DNA of 64,000 nt from Chondrinema litorale (lineage in GTDB: Bacteria; Bacteroidota; Bacteroidia; Cytophagales; Flammeovirgaceae): positions 1,849,421-1,913,420 of the forward strand of contig NZ_CP111043.1 in NCBI RefSeq assembly GCF_026250525.1, written 5' to 3'. Position numbers and translations under genes: made by a program. Shown piece by piece: positions 19,242 through 26,744 of this stretch (its first letter is position 1; every line of letters begins with the position of its first letter). The notes under the pieces were generated by a model, which had not been told where the DNA came from, made no database searches, and was given only the letters and a program-made list of their open reading frames with translations.

Positions 19242-20777
19242 ATGATTTCTAAAACTTATGGTTGTTCGGTAACAGGTGTAGATGCATCGATGGTTACTGT
19301 AGAAGTAAATGTACTTAGTGGGAACAAGTTTTTTATGGTGGGTTTGCCAGATAATGCGGTAAAAGAAAGTCAGCAAAGAGTAGAATCAGCAATAAAACAC
19401 TTGGGATATCAAATGCCCAGACAAAAGATAGTAGTTAACCTCGCCCCTGCCGATGTACGAAAAGAAGGATCAGCTTATGATTTGCCTATTGCTTTAGGCA
19501 TTTTGGCTGCATCTGGGCAGATCAATTCAGACCAACTAGAATCTTATGTAATTATGGGTGAGTTGGCTTTAGATGGAAGCCTAAGGCCAATTAAAGGTGT
19601 ATTACCCATCGCTATTGAATCAAGAAAGAAAAATTTCAAAGGATTTATTCTACCTAAAGCAAATGCGGCTGAAGCAGCAATTGTAAATAAGCTAGATGTA
19701 ATTGGTGTAGATAATATTAAAGATGCCATCGGCTTTTTTGAAGGAGATATTAAAATTGAACCACTGGTTGTAGATACCAGAGATATTTTCTTTAACTCGC
19801 AAAACGAATACGAAGCAGATTTTTCGGCTGTACAGGGGCAAGAGAATATAAAGCGAGCTATGGAAATTGCAGCTGCTGGTGGGCATAATGTAATTATGGT
19901 TGGCCCTCCAGGAGCTGGTAAAACCATGTTGGCAAAGCGATTACCTTCCATTTTACCACCATTGAGTTTGCAAGAAGCTTTGGAAACCACCAAAATTCAC
20001 TCTGTGGCTGGCAAACTGGGACCGAATGCAGCCCTAATTTCCAGAAGACCTTATCAGTCTCCGCATCATACGATTAGCGATGTGGCTTTAGTAGGTGGAG
20101 GTGGCAACCCACAACCCGGAGAAATTTCTCTAGCGCACAACGGTGTCTTATTTTTAGATGAACTGCCAGAGTTTAAAAGAACGGTGCTCGAAGTAATGAG
20201 ACAACCACTTGAAGAAAGGAGGGTTTCTATTTCTAGAGCAAGAATTTCGGTAGAGTTTCCGGCTAATTTCATGTTAATTGCCAGTATGAACCCATGCCCT
20301 TGTGGTTATTACAATCACCCAGAAAAGGAATGTGTTTGTCCTCCGGGAACTGTACAAAGATACCTCAATAAAATAAGCGGCCCTTTACTCGATCGCATAG
20401 ATTTACATGTGGAAGTTACTCCGGTTTCTTTTGACCAGATGACTGCCGAGCGCAAAAATGAAAGTAGCAGTGTAATTAGAGAAAGAGTAATTGCAGCCAG
20501 AGAAATCCAATCTGAAAGATTTAAAGACCACGGAATTTATTCTAATGCCATGATGCCCTCGCAAATGGTAAAAGACATCTGTAAAATAAATACTGCTGGT
20601 AAAACCCTACTAAAAGCGGCAATGGAAAGACTTGGTCTCTCTGCCCGCGCTTACGACAGAATATTAAAAGTTTCGAGAACTATTGCCGACTTGGCAGGAA
20701 GTGAAGAAATAAAGATAGAACATTTAGCTGAAGCCATACAATACCGAAGCCTAGACCGTGAAGGTTGGGCAGGATAA
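19242..20777 (+). CDS. comM: ComM/YifB family AAA+ ATPase (Mg-chelatase-like)
   Basis: 511 residues. The order is an N-terminal Lon-protease-like domain (MISKTYGCSVTGVDA to about 165), an AAA+ core with Walker A MVGPPGAGKTMLAKRLP near 225, Walker B GVLFLDELPEF near 302, and ASMNPCPCGYYNHPEKECVC near 350 with the family's Cys-rich loop, then a C-terminal Mg-chelatase helical domain ending AEAIQYRSLDR. In naturally transformable bacteria ComM is a hexameric branch-migration helicase that helps integrate incoming DNA. The gene is followed at 25 bases by a LysM gene, probably in one transcript. Confidence 0.93.
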   Translation: MISKTYGCSVTGVDASMVTVEVNVLSGNKFFMVGLPDNAVKESQQRVESAIKHLGYQMPRQKIVVNLAPADVRKEGSAYDLPIALGILAASGQINSDQLESYVIMGELALDGSLRPIKGVLPIAIESRKKNFKGFILPKANAAEAAIVNKLDVIGVDNIKDAIGFFEGDIKIEPLVVDTRDIFFNSQNEYEADFSAVQGQENIKRAMEIAAAGGHNVIMVGPPGAGKTMLAKRLPSILPPLSLQEALETTKIHSVAGKLGPNAALISRRPYQSPHHTISDVALVGGGGNPQPGEISLAHNGVLFLDELPEFKRTVLEVMRQPLEERRVSISRARISVEFPANFMLIASMNPCPCGYYNHPEKECVCPPGTVQRYLNKISGPLLDRIDLHVEVTPVSFDQMTAERKNESSSVIRERVIAAREIQSERFKDHGIYSNAMMPSQMVKDICKINTAGKTLLKAAMERLGLSARAYDRILKVSRTIADLAGSEEIKIEHLAEAIQYRSLDREGWAG

Positions 20778-20802
20778 TTAAACTATACCATTATTTTTTA
20801 CC

Positions 20803-22005
20803 ATGATAAACCGATTTAAATATCAGTCAGGCTTTTTCGCTATGTTGTTGATTTTGCCTTTGTGGGCATCTTCACAAAACTTACAGTTTAAACTAGATCA
20901 ACTTAAAAATGAAAATGTAAAAACTGCTTATGTTGATAAGGAAAATGATTTAAAGAAACTAGTTATAAAGAAAGGATTCAGGTCTTTCTCTAATCATGTG
21001 GCTTTAAGATACTACAAACATGAGCAAGTATTAGAATTATGGATAAAGCCACCTAGTTCTGTTTCTTATACCTTATTTAAGAGATATAAAACTTGTGGAG
21101 ATACAGGTGATTCAGGCCCTAAAAAATTACTGGGAGATTACACCATACCTGAGGGAATTTATGCACTAGATATGTTTGTACCAGATAGTCCCAACTTTCT
21201 AGCCCTAAGCATAGATTATCCGAATACTGCTGATATAAATCGTAAAAGCCAAAAAGATGTAGTGAGTATTACCGGAGGCTGTGATTCTAAAGGAAATATC
21301 AATCTGGAAGAAGAAAGTATGAAAGAAATATATGTAATGGCTGTGGAAGCTAAAGCTTCTGGCCAAGAAGAAATACCTGTACATATATTTCCGGCTGTTT
21401 TGCTAGACGACAACCTAGCAAAGTTACAAAGCTTATATCCTGAGGATGAATACAACCACGACTTATGGGCTTCTCTAAAAGTAGCTTTTAACTATTTTAA
21501 TAAAACCAAAAGAATTCCAATTGTACAGGCTACAGATAATGGATTATATGTAGTTCAAACCTCTACTGGTAGTTTATTATGGAATCCTGAAAAAGATCAT
21601 TTAGCTCCACAAGTGTTAACTGCTTCTATTGAGAAATTACCAGAAGGTGTTACTGCTAGAGGGGTTGTAAAACAAGAATCTTTCAGTATTGCTAGTACTA
21701 TTAAAAGTGCCGAAGGGCAATCGATGCACAAAGTAGCTGCTGGTGAAACACTTTTTTCTCTATCTAAAAAATACAATATCAGCCTAGAAGAAATAAGAAG
21801 TTGGAATGGGATTGAAGGCAATAATTTGATGGTAGGTCAAGAAATAACAGTAGGTGCACCCTCTTATCATACTGTACAAAAAGGCGATACCATGTATTCT
21901 ATTGCCAAAAGAAATAACCTTACTGTACAAGAATTACAGGGCTTAAATAACATGAGCGACTTTGCTATTAAAGTTGGCGATAAATTAATGGTAAGGAAAG
22001 GATAA
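20803..22005 (+). CDS. LysM protein with a degenerate YafK/DpaA-like L,D-transpeptidase domain
   Basis: 400 residues. A signal peptide ends near WASSQN (residue 26). Residues about 60-200 follow the YafK-type L,D-transpeptidase pattern: LELWIK, YKTCGDTGDSGPKK, GDYTIPEGIY, LSIDYPNTAD and PVHIFPAVL. The catalytic stretch, normally HGxxxSxGC, reads TGGCDSKGN at 157-165, so the His is Thr157 and the nucleophilic Cys is Asn165. Two LysM domains close the protein (about 303-347, HKVAAGETLFSLSKKY; about 354-398, YHTVQKGDTMYSIAKRN). It therefore probably binds peptidoglycan without the usual transpeptidase or amidase chemistry. Cys160 is the only nearby thiol. Co-transcription with comM is likely. 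Confidence 0.78.
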   Translation: MINRFKYQSGFFAMLLILPLWASSQNLQFKLDQLKNENVKTAYVDKENDLKKLVIKKGFRSFSNHVALRYYKHEQVLELWIKPPSSVSYTLFKRYKTCGDTGDSGPKKLLGDYTIPEGIYALDMFVPDSPNFLALSIDYPNTADINRKSQKDVVSITGGCDSKGNINLEEESMKEIYVMAVEAKASGQEEIPVHIFPAVLLDDNLAKLQSLYPEDEYNHDLWASLKVAFNYFNKTKRIPIVQATDNGLYVVQTSTGSLLWNPEKDHLAPQVLTASIEKLPEGVTARGVVKQESFSIASTIKSAEGQSMHKVAAGETLFSLSKKYNISLEEIRSWNGIEGNNLMVGQEITVGAPSYHTVQKGDTMYSIAKRNNLTVQELQGLNNMSDFAIKVGDKLMVRKG

Positions 22006-22019
22006 GCAATTGAAAAATC

Positions 22020-22068
22020 AAGTAGTTTATTTGCCTAAATAGTTAAACTATTCGCAAATAAACTACTT
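22020..22068. terminator. Long bidirectional hairpin overlapping the end of the universal stress gene
   Basis: A perfect 15-base stem (22020-22034 with 22054-22068) encloses a second AATAGTT/AACTATT pair, so almost the whole element is paired. The stop codon of the minus-strand gene (22067-22069) begins inside the outer stem. It separates two convergent genes. Confidence 0.75.
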
Positions 22069-22984
22069 ACATATTCAATAAAGAGTTGATTAAACCTACA
22101 TTTACTTCTTTTTGCTTTAATACAAGTGTAGGTATGCTAATATTATGTAATAATATTTTTTCTGTAGTGCTTCCTAAAAATGCCTGAGCCAATTTAGATT
22201 TTCCTTTTGAGCCCATCATAATCATATCAACATGCTCTACTAAAGCTATATTAAAAATGATTTTTGCTCTCGCATTTCTGGTATCTAACTGATACTTCAT
22301 TTTTAAATTAAGTCCAGAGATATCAAGGTCTTTAATAAAATGCTTAAATCTTTTTTCATTGTTCTTCTTCACAATTTTAGAAAACTCTTCTGGAGATTTA
22401 CCTGATGCTAAATAACCATTAGGCAGGTTATAAATATTAAGGCAAACAATTTCTAAAGGAGTTTGACGAGCTAGTTTTACAGCCTTTTCTAAAGCAGTGT
22501 AAGAGAACTCAGAAAAATCTATTGGGATAAGAACTTTCTCGAAATGTGGCAATGCATTATGTGTAAGTGTTAGCACAGAGCAAAGCGCTTTTCTTGCCAA
22601 TTTTCTCGACAATAATCCAGAACCTTCTGCAATGGTTTTTCTACCCACTACAATCATATCGATATCTTGATTCTTGGCAACTTCCAGAATCTCGGTAAGT
22701 GGATCACCATTTTTAACCCTATAGATTATCTCTATATCCAAATCTTCGGGCTTGTGTTTAGCCGCCAGACTTTCAAGTTTATATATAATCTCTTCTCTTT
22801 TTGTAATTGTTCCTTCACCTTGTGGGTTAGGCACTTCTTCATCGAGGTTAGTAGTACCAACCACATTTGTAAGAACTGCTTTTTTGAAGTGAACAATTTT
22901 TGAGAATTCAAATACATAGTTGACCAAACTACTATCCATAGCAGTAAAGTCAATGGTTATCAAAACATTATTGATGGTGTACAT
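22067..22984 (-). CDS. Tandem universal stress protein
   Basis: 305 residues containing two Usp folds, about 1-143 and 148-290. The second keeps the ATP-binding pattern GxxGx9GS as MMGSKGKSKLAQAFLGSTTE near 270, so it should bind ATP. The first has VVGRKTIAEGSGLLSRKLAR and is less canonical. The phrase KVLIPIDFSEFSYTALEKAV starts the second domain. Cytosolic stress-linked function is inferred from the family only. The gene follows the purine nucleoside phosphorylase gene by 44 bases on the same strand and is probably co-transcribed. Its stop codon lies in a hairpin stem. Confidence 0.87.
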   Translation of the reverse strand: MYTINNVLITIDFTAMDSSLVNYVFEFSKIVHFKKAVLTNVVGTTNLDEEVPNPQGEGTITKREEIIYKLESLAAKHKPEDLDIEIIYRVKNGDPLTEILEVAKNQDIDMIVVGRKTIAEGSGLLSRKLARKALCSVLTLTHNALPHFEKVLIPIDFSEFSYTALEKAVKLARQTPLEIVCLNIYNLPNGYLASGKSPEEFSKIVKKNNEKRFKHFIKDLDISGLNLKMKYQLDTRNARAKIIFNIALVEHVDMIMMGSKGKSKLAQAFLGSTTEKILLHNISIPTLVLKQKEVNVGLINSLLNM

Positions 22985-23028
22985 GAACCTAAAAATTATA
23001 TTGAGTATAAAAAATTACCCTTGTTTTT

Positions 23029-23850
23029 TTATGCCAGCATTAACTTAATTAGCTTGGTCATAACCGGTTCCGCTTTTGCAGCAGCAGCTAGTATTTCCGA
23101 AACAGTTACTTTTTTCACTTTACCAGGTGCACACAAATCTGTAAGTACCGAAATCGCAAATACAGGCAAATCCATATGTCTTGCTACTAATACTTCCGGA
23201 ATCGTAGACATACCAACTGCATCTGCACCAATAGTTCTCAAATAACGGTATTCTGCTCGTGTTTCTAAATTGGGACCGGGAACACTTACATAAACCCCTT
23301 CCTGCAAATTCATATTATGCTCTTTTCCTATTTTTCTTGCTTTTTTAAGCAAATTTTCGGCATATGGCTCACTCATATCTGGAAAACGTGGTCCTAATTC
23401 ATCTATATTTTTTCCAGTAAGTGGATTCTCATATTGCAAATTTATATGATCGTTTATGAGCATTAAATCACTAACATTATAAGAAGGGTTTAAAGCTCCT
23501 GCTGCATTAGATATAAAAAGACTTTTTATACCAAGCAACTTCATTACCCTTACTGGTAAAGTTACCTGTTGCATAGAGTAACCTTCGTAATAGTGAAACC
23601 TTCCTTGCATTACTACAACAGGTTTTTCTGAAAGGTAACCGAAAATTAATTTTCCAGCATGCGACTCTACTGTTGAAACAGGAAAATGAGGTATATCTTT
23701 GTAAGAAACAGTGTCAACAATCTGTATATCATCCACCAGTGCTCCAAGACCTGTTCCCAGAATTATCCCATGTTCTGGTTGTAGATTTGTTTTTGCTTTT
23801 AAAAAATCGGTTGCTTCTTGTACCTCCCGAAAGCTAATCTGGTTTTGCAT
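23029..23850 (-). CDS. Purine nucleoside phosphorylase, trimeric class I
   Basis: 273 residues. It splits purine nucleosides with phosphate to base plus ribose 1-phosphate in the cytosol. Motifs of the trimeric family: ILGTGLGALVDD (phosphate loop), GRFHYYEGY near 84, SNAAGALNPSY near 114, VSVPGPNLETRAEYR near 188 with the substrate Glu, and VGMSTIPEVLVARH near 212. The base-recognition position that is Asn243 in human enzyme is Asp238 here (SVLTDLCAP), which may broaden use toward 6-amino purines. The gene heads a probable two-gene unit with the downstream universal stress gene. Confidence 0.9.
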   Translation of the reverse strand: MQNQISFREVQEATDFLKAKTNLQPEHGIILGTGLGALVDDIQIVDTVSYKDIPHFPVSTVESHAGKLIFGYLSEKPVVVMQGRFHYYEGYSMQQVTLPVRVMKLLGIKSLFISNAAGALNPSYNVSDLMLINDHINLQYENPLTGKNIDELGPRFPDMSEPYAENLLKKARKIGKEHNMNLQEGVYVSVPGPNLETRAEYRYLRTIGADAVGMSTIPEVLVARHMDLPVFAISVLTDLCAPGKVKKVTVSEILAAAAKAEPVMTKLIKLMLA

Positions 23851-23974
23851 AAAAAAACTATTGTAAAGCTAAAATTCTTTTCAATGTTAAACAACATCAT
23901 TAACTATTACAATTACTTAACAGAAGATAAAACCAACAAACGAGGATAAGAGTTTTCTTATAAATTACACATTT

Positions 23975-24859
23975 ATGATTTATAAAAGTGAATCAGACTT
24001 TTTTCAAAAAATACTACTACTCGCTACAGGTAAAATCCATGAAGTTAGGCATGTCTATTTTATTAGTGGAGGCTTTGTAAATCAGTCAGTTAAGGTAGAT
24101 ACTGATAGCGCTAAGTTCTTCATTAAATTTAATGAGACTAAATCTGGCTTAATGTTTACTTCTGAAGCAACCAGTTTGAAATTTTTAAAATCAAAATTAA
24201 AATCAGTAATAATACCTGATGTAATTTTTTTTGGAGAAGAATCTGGCAGGCAAGTAATAGTTCAAGAGTTTATTCAAGAAAAAGCCATTCTTCGTCCGTT
24301 TTGGAAAAACCTTGCAAATACTATTGTCGAATTACATCAAATTCAACATGATAAAGCAGGCTTGCATTTCAACAACTTTATATCATCTCTCAAACAACAA
24401 AATGAACAAACAGATAAGTGGGTACAGTTTTTCTTTGAGCAAAGGTTGAGTGTACAATTTGGACTTGCCTATTATAATGGAATAATAGAAAAAAGTCTGT
24501 TTGCTAAACTGGATAAGTTACAGTTAGCTTTTGAAAAACTTTATGAGCCTGAAGCATTTTCATTACTACATGGAAACCTTCGAAAAGAAAATGTGTATAC
24601 TACTTTAAATAATCAGGTTTGTATGGTAAACCCATCTATCTATTTTGGAAATAGAGAAGTTGATATTGCCAATGCAAAGCTTTTTGGCGGATTCGACGAA
24701 TCTTTTTTCAGGAATTACCAAGCTATTTATCCACTTTTGCCGGGTAATTTGGAACGAATGGAAATTTACAGCCTTTACCCATTAATGCTTTATGTAAATT
24801 TGTACAATTCTGAAAGCTACATCAAACACATAAATAAAATAATAGATAAATACATTTAA
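23975..24859 (+). CDS. Fructosamine-kinase-like protein, predicted pseudokinase
   Basis: 294 residues with the aminoglycoside phosphotransferase fold of the fructosamine/ketosamine-3-kinase family. N-lobe Lys51 (FFIKFN) and the alpha-C Glu64 (SEATSLKFL) are present, and the late family block SIYFGNREVDIANAKLFGG (221-239) is clear. The catalytic loop, normally HGDLxxxN, reads HGNLRKEN (199-206), and the metal-binding aspartate of the family's DP motif is Asn219 (CMVNPS). Both aspartates needed for phosphotransfer are therefore Asn. A binding or regulatory role is more likely than sugar-lysine phosphorylation. Its stop codon overlaps the hemW start (TAATG), which implies translational coupling. 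Confidence 0.75.
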   Translation: MIYKSESDFFQKILLLATGKIHEVRHVYFISGGFVNQSVKVDTDSAKFFIKFNETKSGLMFTSEATSLKFLKSKLKSVIIPDVIFFGEESGRQVIVQEFIQEKAILRPFWKNLANTIVELHQIQHDKAGLHFNNFISSLKQQNEQTDKWVQFFFEQRLSVQFGLAYYNGIIEKSLFAKLDKLQLAFEKLYEPEAFSLLHGNLRKENVYTTLNNQVCMVNPSIYFGNREVDIANAKLFGGFDESFFRNYQAIYPLLPGNLERMEIYSLYPLMLYVNLYNSESYIKHINKIIDKYI

Positions 24860-25992
24860 TGGCTGGCATATATATACATATCCCTTTTTGTAAACAAGCC
24901 TGTTACTATTGCGACTTCCATTTTAGCACCAACCTTTCGAAAAAAGACGAAATGGTAAATGCCATTTGTAAAGAAATTGAACTACAAAAAGCTTATTTAA
25001 ACGAACCTCTAAACTCAATTTATTTTGGTGGTGGTACACCCTCGTTGCTATCTCAAAAGCAACTAGTAAAAATTCTGCAAACAGTACACGATAACTTTAC
25101 AGTAAACCCAAATGCGGAAATTACCCTCGAAGCAAACCCAGACGATTTACATACAGAAAGTTTAGCCTACTTTAAAGCTGAAAGTGTAAACAGGCTTAGC
25201 ATCGGCATTCAATCTTTTCACGATGCACATTTAAAGTATATGAATCGCTCGCACAATGCCGAAGAAGCTGCGACCGCTGTAAAAAAAGCGAGAAATGCAG
25301 GTTTTGAAAAGCTTACTATCGATTTGATTTTTGCCTTGCCAGACAGCAATCATCAATTATTAAAAAGTGATTTAGAAAAAGCTTTACAATTAGAGACTGA
25401 GCATATTTCTGCTTATTGCCTTACTATAGAACCTCAAACTGTTTTTGGTAAGTGGAAACGAAACGGCAAGCTCACAGAATCTGACGAAGAATTTGCTGCC
25501 GAGCAGTTTGAAATACTTATGAATACGCTAACTAAAGCAGGTTATGAGCAATACGAAATTTCTAATTTTGCCAAAGACCAAAACTATGCGGTGCACAATA
25601 CTGCTTACTGGAAACAGATTCCATACTTGGGAGTAGGCCCTTCTGCACATTCTTTTAATACTGTCTCCCGCCAATTTAACATTAGCCACAACCATAAATA
25701 CTTAAAAGCTTTGCAAGAAGGCAGCTTGATTTATGAAAAGGAAATACTTTCCATAAATCAAAAAATCAATGAATGTATCATGACAAGCCTTCGTACAATG
25801 TGGGGATACCAAAACCAAAAAATGCTTACTGCTTATAATTTTGACCTCTTAAAAGAAAAAAGAGATACAGTAAAAAAAATGATACAGTATGGTTTGGTTT
25901 TGCAAGACGGAGAAACACTTAAATTAACTACTAAAGGCCGCCTACAGGCAGACTGGATTGCCGGAGAACTCTTTGTTGAAGAAATAGAATAA
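24859..25992 (+). CDS. hemW: HemW-like radical SAM protein
   Basis: 377 residues. The radical SAM cluster motif is IPFCKQACYYCDFH near residue 8 (Cys11, Cys15, Cys18), followed by YFGGGTPSLL and the family block RLSIGIQSFHDAHLKYMNR near 115, then TIEPQTVFGKW and the C-terminal HemN-like domain (NECIMTSLRTMWGY). HemW proteins bind haem and act in haem trafficking, and are often misnamed coproporphyrinogen III oxidase. The ATG overlaps the preceding stop codon by one base. The gene ends before a short hairpin and a convergent small membrane protein. Confidence 0.9.
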   Translation: MAGIYIHIPFCKQACYYCDFHFSTNLSKKDEMVNAICKEIELQKAYLNEPLNSIYFGGGTPSLLSQKQLVKILQTVHDNFTVNPNAEITLEANPDDLHTESLAYFKAESVNRLSIGIQSFHDAHLKYMNRSHNAEEAATAVKKARNAGFEKLTIDLIFALPDSNHQLLKSDLEKALQLETEHISAYCLTIEPQTVFGKWKRNGKLTESDEEFAAEQFEILMNTLTKAGYEQYEISNFAKDQNYAVHNTAYWKQIPYLGVGPSAHSFNTVSRQFNISHNHKYLKALQEGSLIYEKEILSINQKINECIMTSLRTMWGYQNQKMLTAYNFDLLKEKRDTVKKMIQYGLVLQDGETLKLTTKGRLQADWIAGELFVEEIE

Positions 25993-26045
25993 GTAGTTTT
26001 TTTCTATTTCCTTAAAACTTCAATTAGTATTATTTGGAATGAGGG

Positions 26046-26073
26046 AAACTGTTGCTCAAACCAACAACAGTTT
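26046..26073. terminator. Short hairpin between convergent genes
   Basis: AAACTGTTG (26046-26054) pairs with CAACAGTTT (26065-26073) around a ten-base loop. There is no clear T-run on either strand, so terminator activity is uncertain. Confidence 0.4.
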
Positions 26074-26077
26074 GTTA

Positions 26078-26356
26078 CTACAATTTCAAAATAGCAAGGA
26101 ATAACAATGTAAGACCGACTGCAATTACTGCCTGAATTAAAAATGATCTTTTAGAATCACTTGTTTTTCTTTTAAAAGAGCCTGAAATTCTGTTTTTAAT
26201 ATCTGCTACATCAACATTTTCGTTGTTTGCTCCTTTTAACAAGCTTTGAGCTGCTCTTTCTTTTGCTCTGATTTCTTCTTTAACTGGATCGTAATAACGA
26301 GGCTCAAAAGAGAACCTTTTGTATTTGGGTAATCTGGAAAGCGTTGGTAATTTCAT
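26078..26356 (-). CDS. Small protein with C-terminal membrane anchor
   Basis: 92 residues beginning MKLPTLSRLPKYKRFSFEPR, basic and aromatic, then a charged helix (EEIRAKERAAQSLLKG), a basic loop KRKTSDSKR, and a single hydrophobic segment at the C-terminus (FLIQAVIAVGLTLLFLAILK). The layout suggests a tail-anchored cytosolic protein. Proteins with the R-F-x-F-x-P-R-Y-Y-D-P start look familiar from Cytophagales genomes, but I know no function. The clean divergent promoter region and plausible composition support a real gene. Confidence 0.65.
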   Translation of the reverse strand: MKLPTLSRLPKYKRFSFEPRYYDPVKEEIRAKERAAQSLLKGANNENVDVADIKNRISGSFKRKTSDSKRSFLIQAVIAVGLTLLFLAILKL

Positions 26357-26397
26357 CGTTTTTTGGGTGAAATTAAAAAATGTGTTTTATTCTAATG

Positions 26398-26474
26398 TAA
26401 TGTTTTAGATTACGTTATAGTATCATCAAAATGAGTAATATAGATTTTTTTGCTAATTACTTTCTAAAACATTA
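26398..26474. promoter_or_regulatory. Perfect 12-bp inverted repeat in a divergent intergenic region
   Basis: TAATGTTTTAGA (26398-26409) recurs as its exact reverse complement TCTAAAACATTA (26463-26474) with 53 bases between. It lies in the 388-base gap between the small membrane protein and the GH3 fusion gene. It could be a regulator site or a structured leader. I see no gene in the rest of the gap. Confidence 0.4.
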
Positions 26475-26744
26475 GAAATTTAAGCCGTTAAATATCAAAG
26501 GTTATCAGAAAATATTAGCGATCCGGTAAATCAAGTATTAAAATTGAAACTTGTTTACTTAAATCTTACTCACAAAGGTATAATGATTTTTTTCTAAAAT
26601 GTTACAAAGTGCTTAGATAAGCAATTGTTAAACATTAAAGATTCCCAGAGTAAAGATTTTTTTATTTTTTAAGCTAAAGATTGCAAATTTTTTTATTTAC
26701 AAATTGTTTTACAAACTAAGCTATTCTTAAATTTTTTCGCCAGT

